A stretch of 46,057 nucleotides of DNA, from contig MU001686.1 in NCBI GenBank assembly GCA_010093515.1, forward strand, positions 249,064 to 295,120. The letters are read 5' to 3'. This document shows, piece after piece, positions 33,101-42,832 of this stretch. The number at the start of each line of letters is the position of its first letter. The stretch's first letter is position 1. A program made the position numbers and the translations under genes. Under the pieces are notes generated by a model. That model was not told the origin of the DNA and searched no databases. It was given only the letters and a program-made list of their open reading frames with translations. The DNA comes from Lineolata rhizophorae. Taxonomy: Eukaryota > Ascomycota > Dothideomycetes > Lineolatales > Lineolataceae.

Positions 33101-34638
33101 CAATTCAGGGACAAGCTCAGCAGCACGCATCGCTACAGGCTCAGCAACACGCACAGCTGCAAGCACAGATACAAGCACAGATACAAGCACAGATACAAGC
33201 ACAGATACAAGCACAACAACACGCACAACTACAGGCACAGCAATACGCACAGCAGCAGCAGGCACAGCATCTCGCACAACTACATGCACAGCATCTCACA
33301 CAACTACATGCACAGCATCTTGCACAGCAGCAGGCACAACAGCAGGCGCAGCAGCAGATACAGCAGATACAGCAGGCACAGCCGGGCGCTAATAACAACC
33401 TTGTTGCTCCTCTTCTCACAGTCGATTGGGACCGCTACGAGCAGCTTCTCAACACAACTCATAACCCTCAGGGCGACCACGGCCATGTTCCTCCGTCACC
33501 CAACCCGGAAAATCCCACGAGCGACACTGATTGGCTCTTTGCTATGGTTCAGTCAATACGAAATGCGGTGGTTGAAGAGTCCAACAACGGTCAAAACGTT
33601 GCTCAAAATACTGCCCAACTTCAACCTCAGGAGCCTGGAACCATTGCTAGCCAGCTCGTTGATGAAATAATGGATGTCGATCCTACTGCTGATGAAGCTG
33701 CAGCGATGACTCGGCATCAGGCATTTAGAGCGGCTTTGGATAACGTTTCATGGCCCAATACGGAACCGCCCGCGCAGCGTGGGGCGATGCCTGGGGGAGT
33801 TGTGCAAGTTCGCCATCAATCGCGTCCGTTGCTGCCTTTCCTAAAGAGGCTGTGTAGGGAGCATGAAACTATTCAGGCTAGGTCGTCACTGTCTATCATC
33901 GACCATATCGCAGGTAATCGAGATATCATGCGGCACTTTTGCATGGTCTTGGGTATTCGGCAGGTCGAGGATTTGTATTGCATCAGCAAACGCTTCCATG
34001 TCGCTTTCGCCCGCGATCAGCTATCCTACACCGTTGGCCTAGCCCGTACACACTTTAGGCCTGCACCGGAAGTTTGGCCCTATTGGTTCTACTCTCAGCA
34101 CACCGTTGAGGACACGTTCACTTCAGCGTCCAATGCCATCCGCTCCGTATCACGTGTACCGCGACACATCCCGACCTTGCGGTGGGTCAAAAAGGTCATC
34201 TGGCGTGGTCAGGTCATTGAGCAGATCTTGACCATCATGAGACTGCGCGGCCACAACTTGCCCGCTAAAATCCCCCACATTCTTGGGAGGATCTGGTTTG
34301 TCATGGACATGCCGAATACGGGGTTACGCACATCCTGCTTCAAGAACACGACGTACTGGACCGAGGAACACCTGGCTCTAGCTATACTCTTGTTCGTGAA
34401 GTTAGACATGGTCTTCACGTCGCCAATTGATACCTTCGCCGATAGCCACTCGACCAGCCAGCCCGATGTGATCAATCCGTTTGAAGCAAGGGTCTTCAAC
34501 CGCGACCCAGACGCCCGCAGCCTGCCGTTCCCGATGATGCGCGCATATCAATACCTCCTGGGCCAAAGGAGCCTCGCGGTGCTCTGGCGCACGCTGCGAC
34601 GCGACGCCAACATTTCGCGCTCGAATACCTCCACATGA
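30108..34638 (+). CDS. Large low-complexity protein with a C-terminal F-box-like ascomycete domain; truncated by a frameshift
   Basis: Exons 30108-30771, 30821-32973 and 33040-34638 give 1471 residues to the first stop. The second intron (66 bases, GTAAGT...CCACAG) has no in-frame stop and could be retained. The N-terminal ~950 residues are disordered: Arg/Gly, Ser/Asn and acidic stretches (DDDDEDDVGSEYDGDVREED). A Gln/Ala/His array follows. The last ~280 residues look folded: SIIDHIAGNRDIMRHFCMVL then IRQVEDLYCISKRFH resembles an F-box-like helical start, and RVPRHIPTLRWVKKVIWRGQ, IWFVMDMPN, TYWTEEHLALAILLFVKLDM and YLLGQRSLAVLWRTLRRDA match, from memory, an uncharacterised ascomycete family. 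That domain should continue, but the frame ends after RRDANISRSNTST. The missing part lies in another frame just downstream. Possible role as a ubiquitin-ligase adaptor is only inferred. Confidence 0.75.
33158..33214 (+). repeat. 12-bp minisatellite (ACAAGCACAGAT-type) in coding sequence
   Basis: Four near-perfect copies of a 12-base unit encode repeated QAQI. They are the core of a wider degenerate CAG/CAC/GCA-rich tract (about 33110-33385) that gives a Gln/Ala/His/Leu array of about 90 residues. Confidence 0.85.
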
Positions 34639-35099
34639 TGGTGCGCTACGACCACACGCCAGAGGTGGAGCACCGCGGCCTGTCCATCTTGGGGATACCG
34701 TACGAGGAGCTCGGTCGCGGCTGCTACGAGAACAACGGCCAAGGCCCGTCCAGGCTGCTTCGGCCGGATACCGGCGTCTTCGTCGAGTGCCTCCGCCGCC
34801 AGTACGACCTCCACCATTGGATCCTCCGCGGCATCACCAGCGGCTACATCACGTTCGACGAGGTCGCGCAGTAGTGGGTCGACGCGCCGATGCTGCGCCC
34901 GCGAGACGTGCTCCGGCACTTGGGCGACAACCCGGTCAATGACGAGTTCGAGGACGTCGACTGGGACGATTGGGCTGTGTGGGCGTCGCTGACGTCGGAG
35001 GAGCGGAGCAGTCGCGTGCTGTTCAAACATCGCGCGAGACTCCAAGAAGAGCGCGAGATGAAGATGGTGCTCGACGAGCTCAAGAGGTTGATGCCCTAG
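34611..35099 (+). pseudogene. Frameshifted and stop-interrupted C-terminal part of the F-box-like gene
   Basis: In the frame that contains the ATG at 34635, the sequence reads FALEYLHMMVRYDHTPE, then GLSILGIPYEELGRGCYE, LLRPDTGVFVECLRRQYDLH and ILRGITSGYITFDEVAQ. It then meets TAG at 34872-34874 and continues in the same frame with WVDAPMLRPRDVLRHLGDN to DELKRLMP and a stop at 35097-35099. This is the expected continuation of the domain at the end of the upstream gene, but it is offset by one frame and split by one nonsense codon. No GT-AG intron between 34560 and 34625 can join the frames. Alternatives are a sequencing indel plus a real stop, or separate short translated frames. A CAG-to-TAG change would fit RIP-type C-to-T mutation, but one base proves nothing. 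Confidence 0.7.
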
Positions 35100-36067
35100 G
35101 GGGTGTGATCTCTTTGTTCTTGCGTAGTGATTGGTTTATGGCGGTTTCACGCGTTGAGTTTGAGGGCTGAAATGAACAAAAAAATTAAAAACAAAAAATC
35201 TCAAAAACAACAAAGTTTGGGGAATGGAAAATGGCTGCTTCCGGCTGGATGGGGAATACTGTTTGTCTGAGACTACTGTGTTGTTTTAAGAGCCGAATGG
35301 CGAATCTCTCTTCAGTAGAGTAATCAGCGGCAAGTTTCTGTCTAACTATTGTTTTGAAGAACCGTAATTGGAGGCACTTTGGGGCAGTACATAGTATTAG
35401 GTAATCACTGGAACGACTAGAAAGCCATAGTGTCTCAAAACTCTCTGTTGCTATCTCTTCGTAAGGAAGTCCATGAGCGGAACACTGACAGGAAGTAGCT
35501 CCCGGAGGACCACCAACAGACTGCTAAGCAACGCAAATACTGGATGCATGTGCAGTAGATCAAAGACTAGATGGAAGCACATAAAGTTTCCAGGAGCCAT
35601 CCTCAGATGCTTTGGGTCAGCCAAAAGGCGCATGAAGTTTTGAAACAATTCGGATTGTCGCCCAGTGCAGTTGTCGAATTAGGCTCAGCCTTACGACCCC
35701 GCCAACGTCGCAGAATACGAACGACGCCGGGCCCTCGCCAGGACGGACCCTGGTTCAAGGGCTCGCGTCGCGTGGGCGCGTCCAACCGTCTTCCGCAACT
35801 TACACTTCTCCGAGCAGCCTCACGTCGCCCACTGGATGGGAACGGCCACCTTTTTCGCGCAAACAATATCCTTGTCCTAGCCCGAGGCTTGATCACTCTC
35901 CTGCAGTCTTTTTATTCGCCATCGCACTCTTCCGCGATAGCCCCGCCGCTAGCGTCATGGCCGACATCTAGGCAACAACCTCGTCGCCTTGAAAGTTGAC
36001 TCACCTGCCCGCTCGTTCTCCGCCATATATTCCCCCTTATCCCTCACCGTGCCCCTACCCGTCGACC
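35100..36067 (+). other. Intergenic before the amidase-like gene
   Basis: AT-rich directly after the F-box-like gene (A-rich tracts near 35175-35215), then moderately GC-rich up to the ATG at 36068. Open frames present are short or lack an ATG and match nothing. No repeat boundary recognised. Confidence 0.55.
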
Positions 36068-38031
36068 ATGGACACTTCCACCCCCCTCTCTCCTATGGAC
36101 ACCAACGTGCGCCGTCTCGCCACGCGCTCCAGCGCCCGCCTGGCAGAAAAGCGCTCCTCAGAAGGCCAGCGAGCCTCCTCGCCCTCCCACGCTCCCTCGA
36201 CTTCGACCCAACCGCGCAAGTCCCGCGAATCCCACCAGGCCGCCATGGGCACATCACGCGCGCCGCACCTCCCCGTCTCCGACATGCCCTTCGCCGACGC
36301 TCTTCACGTCCGCGACGGCGCCCCCGGGCCGACGAGCCCTCGCGACGGCGACGGCAGCGTCTCCGGCAGCACCGACGACGCTCGCGCCAACGCGGCGCAG
36401 CGACGCGACCAGCGCGGCGCCGCGCAACGACGCGCGCGGCCGCGGCGCTCCTCCCTGCCGGCGCTGGACGACTGCGTCTTCAGCCGCGAGGCGGGCGAGG
36501 AATACATGGCGAAGCCGCCGCGGTACAGCGTCGATATGTCGGTTGCGCCGCGCGACAGGTACGACGCCGTGGCGCGCCGCTTCAAGGCGGAGATTGCGCA
36601 CCTGCCGTCGCTGTTTGCGGAGGTGATTGAGGAGTTTGTGCTGGGGTTGGGGCAGGCGCTGGGGATGCGGAACGGGTTGCCGATTAGTGCGGCGGTTGTG
36701 ATTAGGGTGGCGAAGCTGGTCTTTCGCAGGATGTATTCGAAGGAGGAAGAGGAGGAGTTGAGGGGAATTAGCGAGAGGACGGGGGTGGGAGTGTCTGTGC
36801 TGATCGCTTTTAATGTGCTCGTGGATACCTTTTTTGGGTGTTCGAGTGGGGGGGCGAGAGTGAGGTCGAAGAAAGGGAAGAGTAGGATGCTGCACTTTAG
36901 GACACTGGACTGGGGGATGGAGGGGTTGAGGAGGATGGTGGTTCTATTGGAGTTTAGGGAAAGGGTCGGTGGGGACGTGGTGGCGCAGAGTGTCACGTAT
37001 GCAGGGTACGTGGGTGTTCTGACCGGTGTGAGGTGAGTTGTGCTCCTGTGTACTGGGTCCCTCTGCATGGGATACTGGCTGTCTGGACATCGGTTATTTA
37101 TTCCACGCCTCTTGGCGACTGCTTCTGTAGGAAGGGCCTCAGCATTTCCCTTAACGCACGCCCCACGCACAACAACAGCCACTCTTTTGTCGCCAACGTT
37201 CGCTTTTACCTCCACCTCCTACTCGTCGTTTTCGGGCGTCGTCCGCCCATCTCCTCCATCATCCGCTCCTACCTCGTGCCCACGCCCACATCCTCCGATT
37301 CACCCTCTACCGCTTCGCCCACCACGGACCCCGCCACGGGAACGTCCTCCGCTATCGCCAACGAGCAGTCTCCCACTACCGTACACCCTCGCCGCACGTC
37401 TAGCACCGCCACCGCCGCCTCCACCACCTCATCCGCCGCCCCGCTAATTTTGCGACTGAGTCCCGACTCTACCGTCAAGCCCAACGCCGACCTCCCACCT
37501 CGCGCGGCGCAATCTCTGCTGACCATTCTAACCACGCTCCCCGCCATACCCACCACAGCAGCGTACCTCATTCTGTCCAACGGCCACGCCACCGCCGTGA
37601 TGGAGAAGGACCTCCGCGACGCGGTGACGCGCAGCTCGACGAGCTTCGTCGTGTGTGCGAATCATGACGAAGGCATGGCTGAGCTGGGCCAAGAAGGGGA
37701 CTCCGACGGGGCCGCGGAGAAGAAGGTCAAGATGCCAGAGCGCAGCTGGCTGGCCAATTCGGCGAGCGTGGGCATGGAAGAGATACTGAAGGAGAGCGTG
37801 TCGCGCGCCGAAACAATTAGGCGTAGGTGGAAGAGGGCGGTAGGGAATAAGAAAGGAGTCGGGACTGAGAAGGAGCGGGAGGAGATGGCTGGGGAAGGGG
37901 ATGTGGTTAGGTTGGTGAGCAAAAGTCCGATTAATGAGGTGGGTATTACGCACTTTGCGGCGGTGATGGATCCGGATGTGGGGAGAGTGGTGTGGTGTAG
38001 GGTGAGGACTGACTCGGTAGAGTATGAGTGA
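36068..38031 (+). CDS. Acid ceramidase/NAAA-like Ntn-hydrolase (linear amide C-N hydrolase)
   Basis: Two exons (36068-37032, 37131-38031) give 621 residues. The start ATG sits in a good context (GACCATGG). The join restores YAGYVGVLTGVRKGLSISLN, the strongly conserved block of acid ceramidase and N-acylethanolamine-hydrolysing acid amidase. The likely nucleophile is Cys258 (FFGCSSGG), exposed by self-cleavage in known members; RTLDWG (Arg278, Asp281) supplies the usual Arg and Asp. An upstream segment resembles the NAAA-beta region (residues ~140-250). Such enzymes cleave fatty-acid amides. Differences are GCSS in place of the usual TCTS, a disordered basic first ~130 residues with no signal peptide although animal enzymes are lysosomal, and a long Ser/Thr/Pro-rich insert near 390-460. 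Convergent with the p24 gene downstream. Confidence 0.85.
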
Positions 38032-38626
38032 CGAAGAAGGGGTGTTGCACCGGGTGTCGTCCGTATGGTTTGATAAAAGCGTATATGGACCTAACATTTG
38101 CGGTCTGACGGCCGGTGGCTGTATTCATTATTAGCATGCCATTTTGTGGGTTTGCCTGGGCGTGCATGGTTGGGTGAGAGACACGGAGGTTTGTGGTGTT
38201 TCCCTACACGTCATGATGTCGAGCAGTTCTGATGTGCTATGATCATCAGAGCGATAACGTTACATGCAAAAAGTTGCATTCCTAATGATATGAAGATATG
38301 ACAAGATAGTATAATCTAGAGACATTACCAAGACATATTTGAAGGTTAATGCCACCCTTCTACTTCGTTGAACTCAGCCCAGGACTAAGAATTATAAAGG
38401 TCTATTCTCAAAACGCATTTCATGTCATTATGATCATCTATAGAGAATACAGTAATACAAAAGGAGCTCCAAGACTCCTGCATAGAAGTATATTCGTTCT
38501 TTTTCCCACGACAAATACTCGTACGTTCAACAGACCAATTCCCAGTCCGTCCAACGCCAAAAAAGCCTATGTCCACCAAAATCGCAGCACACGCTACACA
38601 CAGACCAGGAGGTTAACGCCGCTGCT
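38032..38626. other. Convergent 3' intergenic region between the amidase and p24 genes
   Basis: AT-rich sequence between two converging genes. It should hold both 3' untranslated regions. No gene or repeat seen. Confidence 0.6.
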
Positions 38627-39513
38627 TTACACGTATCCTATTGTACCGGGAAAATCAGCATCCATACTTTAGAAATCATCACTCCAAACTTCCGATTGGA
38701 GGGGCAATGTGCAAATTCACCTTTCCGTGCACCTTGAAAGAAGAAGCGCACGATAAAGACCTGCAGCCCGGCCATGGTAACCATCATAACGCCCTCGATA
38801 ACGCTGAAGTTGAAAATGCGCTTCTCGGTGCTACGCACCGTGGAGAAGTTGCGGTTCTCGCGCGTGCGGAAGTACTTTTGATTGCGATTGATAGTGCTAA
38901 CTTGGGCGGAGAGCTTGAGGATGGATTCTTCGAGGACGGAGGTCTGTTCGGGTTGGGCGCCTTGTTTGGAAGGCAACGTCGCGGCGCGTTCTTCGTTTTC
39001 GACCTATGAGAGGGGAAGCGAGGATGTTAGTAAACTAAGTTGAGTGTATGGCTGCAAATGCGCCGGTTGGGTATCCGAAAGTGCGTCTCTTGCAGAGCGC
39101 GACCAACGGCATTGTCCTCCCAACTTGGCACAATCTCCAGGCTCGAGCGTAGCGCGCGCACTCACCGCGACTTCAAAGTCCACCATCTTCTCCGCAAACG
39201 TGCTCATCTCGTTGTCGAAGCAAAACCTGTACTCCCCGGGCTCGTTCGCCGTGAACACGAAGTCCCCCTGCCTCTCCTTCACGCCTTCAAGCACGCTCCG
39301 ATCGCCCGGTCCCACTACCGCATAGTCGACGTCGAACGACCCGCCCGACTGCACCGCAAAGTAGAAGGCCACCTTGGCTCCCTTCGTCGGCACGTCGCTA
39401 AAGAAACAGGCCTTTTCGTTGGCCCCGAGCTTATAGGTGAGGGCGGTTGCAGAGGCGAGGGGGAGAAGGGACGAAAGGAGTGCGACAAGGAGGAGGGGGA
39501 GGGGCGTCATCAT
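38627..39513 (-). CDS. p24-family (EMP24/GOLD) cargo receptor, ERP type
   Basis: Three exons on the minus strand (39513-39166, 39003-38721, 38637-38627) give 213 residues. The last exon is 11 bases and supplies the ending GYV and TAA; without it the frame runs on into unrelated sequence. Residues 1-22 are a signal peptide (LLLVALLSSLLPLASATA). The GOLD domain follows, with the cysteine pair in ACFFSD and YRFCFDNEM and the usual GDFVFTANEPGEYRF. Then comes a heptad-rich segment (SILKLSAQVSTINRNQKYF), the RENRNFSTVRSTEKRIFNFS block, and a membrane helix (VIEGVMMVTMAGLQVFIV). The short cytosolic tail RFFFQGARKGYV has aromatic and basic COP-binding residues. p24 proteins cycle between ER and Golgi in COPII and COPI vesicles. 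The sequence looks closest to the Erp (gamma-like) branch; exact paralogue uncertain. Confidence 0.93.
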
Positions 39514-40390
39514 GCGTAGTCGTGGGGCAACGAGGGTAGGCGCTGGAGAGAGTGGTGGTCGAGTTATTAGTGTTGCGAGATATTGTCGGCGTGGATGCAT
39601 AGTTGGCCAGAAAAGGAGATGGGGGGAGCTTGTGGCGGATCAGGGTTTTACCGGATGCCGACGTGTCTGGCACATCGACTTGCAGAGTCCCGGAGGTGGT
39701 ACCGACAACTAATCATCTTGTGGACGCACTTCATCGAACTTGCGCTCATGATGGGCACTCTTACTGCAATACTGACATGCCTACGGGCTGGAACGGGACC
39801 TACAGGTGTGCAAGTCTACAGACTTAGCCCATGATCATGCGAGGCAGCAAACAGGCGATTTCTGAGCACTGAGACATGGGAGCCTATTTTGGCGGAGCAT
39901 TTTATTATTTTCTTTGTTCAAACTTCTGGGTGTTGTAAAGCATGCCATTAATATTTATCTTGTGAATGTGTTGGGTTTACGCTATGATGATCTTATTGCC
40001 TTATCCAAGAACTCTACACTGCTCATGGGCCTTCTCAAGGTAACGTAGTTACATTTTAAATCAGGCATCTTCCCCTAGCTAGTCGCCCTAGTCTTTCTTT
40101 AATTGTGTTAAATGCCGTTTGCCGATGGCTTTGTTTCACAGATCAAACAAGTTCATTGTCGCATCGTCTCGTTCATGTTCCACTGTCTTGAATGCTTTGT
40201 TTCTGGCACTGGGGTCTTGTTATATACCCCTTCCCTTAGACGTATACAACTTTAGGAGTCGAGGTTGTCGAATGTTCGACGTGTGGCTTTTTGCAGGACA
40301 ATCTTCGCCGCACATAGTCGAACCTCCTCCGATAGCAGAATCTGGAGGTGAAATCCACTGCTTGTTCTCAGTTACCGTCACCTCTACAAA
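39514..40390. other. Divergent promoter region between the p24 gene and the 60-bp-repeat gene
   Basis: About 880 bases upstream of both genes, AT-rich in the middle. No gene supported. A TATA-like site serves the right-hand gene (listed separately). Confidence 0.6.
40221..40226 (+). promoter_or_regulatory. Possible TATA box of the 60-bp-repeat gene
   Basis: TATATA followed by CCCC lies about 165 bases upstream of the ATG at 40391, the same spacing as the CipC TATA box. Sequence evidence only. Confidence 0.4.
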
Positions 40391-42832
40391 ATGCAATCCG
40401 GGCATGCCTCTTGGTTCTTCCACTCCGAACCAGACTTGGAGTGGGCAAAACCACCACCAGACACTTGCAATTCGGTGCACATCAAATCTCATCTCCAGGA
40501 AACTGCTTACAGGACCGCTGGCGGTTACGCAACGCCTGACAACCTGCAATCTCTCCGCATCACCGAACCAAACTGGTTCAACCGTTCGCATATTACCACG
40601 GAAGAGCGTGTTCCGCACCCCAAGCATGGGGGCCGCCTTACCCTCAAGGACGCACTAGACCCCGACGGCCTCGGCCCCATACTTTCCCGCAACATTGAAC
40701 TCTTCAAAGACGATTGGCGTGGTTTTCCGATGCAACGCATTACAGGAACATCTCCCAAGAAGTGGTATAATGGCGACGACTACGATTGCGCATCGGCGGA
40801 GGTACTTGATGGAGAGTTAGTACAAGGATTCGATATCGTCTCTTCGTGTCGTTCCGTCCATCGGAAATTTACAAAGCTAGAGCTCCATGACCGAAGGTGC
40901 AATGCGAAAGATGCGGATATGGCCAAGCAGGAGTTCATCGCCAAATTGTCTGCCTTTGCCGCTGAATGTGCTCACGCCGAGGCTAACGGTAGTAACCCTC
41001 TGAAGCCGATATCAGACGAAACCATCTTCTCGCATGACAACGACCATGAAGATGATGCGGAGCAACAAAGTTTGCCGCCTGGTGTTATTGAATCCCCCAA
41101 GGCTCTGTCGAGTGTAGAGTCTGCCTCTTGGTCAGACGAAGCTAACTCTCCTGCCAGAAAGCCCACTAACCAAGCTCAAGAGACATCCGACCCAGACCGC
41201 AGCACCCAATTTGGTACGAGCAGCCTTCCCAGCGCCGAGTCTAGCCCGACAGGGCCTTGGACTAAAAAGGAAATTAAGCCCTTCGCCTCATACTCGATTC
41301 TGACTGGATTGATCGAGTACAATGCCAAGCGCGGCCACGACATAGAATCCTACTCCTACGAGGAGGAGATGATGATGCAGAGGGAGATGATCTTTGAGGA
41401 CGACGACTTCATCAATCGGTGCCGCACGAAGGGTTGGTATCCTCTCCCTGCTAGGAGGCCTCAGCCAAGACATCCTCATCATGGGGTCGGACCACGTGCT
41501 TTTGCTCCTATCATCATACCTGGCTCGGGTATGATCAGATGTTCCGGCGCCTCCGTCAGTTCTCCGCCGGGCATCATGTCGGGTGGCTACATGCTCGTCG
41601 ACGCACCTAGAAATACTTCCGAGAGCATTGCATCTACTTCGAGCGGTTACATAATCCCCAATTACCGTGGATATCCTGGCCACGTCGTCTTACCAGCCTC
41701 AGGCGGTTACATGTTCAGTCACACGCCTGACTATCCCAGCCATGCCATCATACCTGCTTCAGGTGGTTACATGCTCCCAGATACCCCGCAGAATCCTCAC
41801 CAAGGCGTTGTACCTGCTCCAGATGGCTACATACTCCCCTACGCCCATGGGTATCATGGCTATTTCGTCGTGCCTACTTCAGGGGGGTACATGCTCCCTG
41901 ACACTCCCGAAAATTCTAGCGAGCAATCTAGTCCAAGCCAACGGAGCTCCAACCTCTCAGCTCAAAGCGGCAAAAAGGCGCACAATATCGACCCGCGACA
42001 TTTCGCTATAGGGCGCGCATACATTGAGCAGCGCCGAAAGGTTTTACTTGCTCGGGCCTTGGCTGCCCGTAACGCCGGTCCACCCGTTTCTAGAGTCCCA
42101 TCTTATTCGAGTTCATACTCTTCTGAAGAGTACTCTGGGGCCGAGAGCGACGATGGTGGTGCTAATTCTTCCGGCTCCTTCAGGCAGCCATCCCCAATCG
42201 AGCGCCGCAATAGCAGTGGTAGCTCCGTGCATTTCCGCCCTATCAATTGGAACGGTCCGCGCATTAGGTCTCTAGGCGAAAGCCCCATCTCTCCTCGGAC
42301 GGTTCTTCCTCCCAAGAAACCAATTGTCGTGCAGGAGGATAGGCATGTCTCCGAGTCTTCTCCAGGTCCTTTAGCTCTCAAGCGCTCGATTCCGCGGGAC
42401 CTCCCTCCTCGGTCGTCGCCTAAGCAGCCAAATCAGAAGCATCGGCCGCTGCCATTGAACCTGCACTCCGAGCCTAATGGCAACCTATTGCCGCCGCCCC
42501 TCTTTGCGGGCAAGCGGTCTCTAGCGACACCGTTTCCTTCAGGATGCCTCCGGTCGCCGATCACCTTGCCTCTCTCGGACATGTTACAGAAGCACGGCGT
42601 CATGGTGCCACTATTTCCGCCTTTGGATAGGCGTGCAACCCACCCAGGTGAGCTATCTACGACGCTGGTGACCCTGGAACGAAAGCAGAGTGTGGACTGC
42701 GATAACAGCAGCGATATGGTGCGCCGGCTAACGAGAAGCTCGATCACCTTTTTCCGACGGTACACTCCGAAGATCGGATTCGTACAGAAAGCGCTAAAGT
42801 TCGGGAAGCAGCTGTTGGGGATTAGGTCGTGA
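40391..42832 (+). CDS. Unrecognised 813-residue protein with six 20-residue tandem repeats
   Basis: A single-exon frame beginning MQSGHASWFFHSEPDLEW. Residues ~1-150 have mixed hydrophobic content and may fold. Residues 150-320 are acidic and Ser/Pro-rich. Residues ~395-515 form a tandem array around GGYMLPDTP, each unit 20 residues. The C-terminal third is Ser/Pro/Arg-rich and ends basic (RSSITFFRRYTPKIGFVQK). I see no signal peptide, membrane helix or known domain. An upstream exon cannot be excluded. Codon use resembles the F-box-like gene more than the very GC-rich housekeeping genes. Convergent with the GFA-domain gene about 1.1 kb away. Confidence 0.75.
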   Translation: MQSGHASWFFHSEPDLEWAKPPPDTCNSVHIKSHLQETAYRTAGGYATPDNLQSLRITEPNWFNRSHITTEERVPHPKHGGRLTLKDALDPDGLGPILSRNIELFKDDWRGFPMQRITGTSPKKWYNGDDYDCASAEVLDGELVQGFDIVSSCRSVHRKFTKLELHDRRCNAKDADMAKQEFIAKLSAFAAECAHAEANGSNPLKPISDETIFSHDNDHEDDAEQQSLPPGVIESPKALSSVESASWSDEANSPARKPTNQAQETSDPDRSTQFGTSSLPSAESSPTGPWTKKEIKPFASYSILTGLIEYNAKRGHDIESYSYEEEMMMQREMIFEDDDFINRCRTKGWYPLPARRPQPRHPHHGVGPRAFAPIIIPGSGMIRCSGASVSSPPGIMSGGYMLVDAPRNTSESIASTSSGYIIPNYRGYPGHVVLPASGGYMFSHTPDYPSHAIIPASGGYMLPDTPQNPHQGVVPAPDGYILPYAHGYHGYFVVPTSGGYMLPDTPENSSEQSSPSQRSSNLSAQSGKKAHNIDPRHFAIGRAYIEQRRKVLLARALAARNAGPPVSRVPSYSSSYSSEEYSGAESDDGGANSSGSFRQPSPIERRNSSGSSVHFRPINWNGPRIRSLGESPISPRTVLPPKKPIVVQEDRHVSESSPGPLALKRSIPRDLPPRSSPKQPNQKHRPLPLNLHSEPNGNLLPPPLFAGKRSLATPFPSGCLRSPITLPLSDMLQKHGVMVPLFPPLDRRATHPGELSTTLVTLERKQSVDCDNSSDMVRRLTRSSITFFRRYTPKIGFVQKALKFGKQLLGIRS
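41581..41940 (+). repeat. Six tandem 60-bp units in coding sequence
   Basis: The element GG(T/C)TACAT recurs with a strict 60-base period (about 41585, 41645, 41705, 41765, 41825, 41885). It encodes GGYMLVDAP, SGYIIPNYR, GGYMFSHTP, GGYMLPDTP, DGYILPYAH and GGYMLPDTP at the start of each unit, and a hydrophobic V(V/I)(L/V/I)PAS-like end. Units differ at many bases, so it is an old or diversifying array. No unit is missing or frameshifted. Confidence 0.9.
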
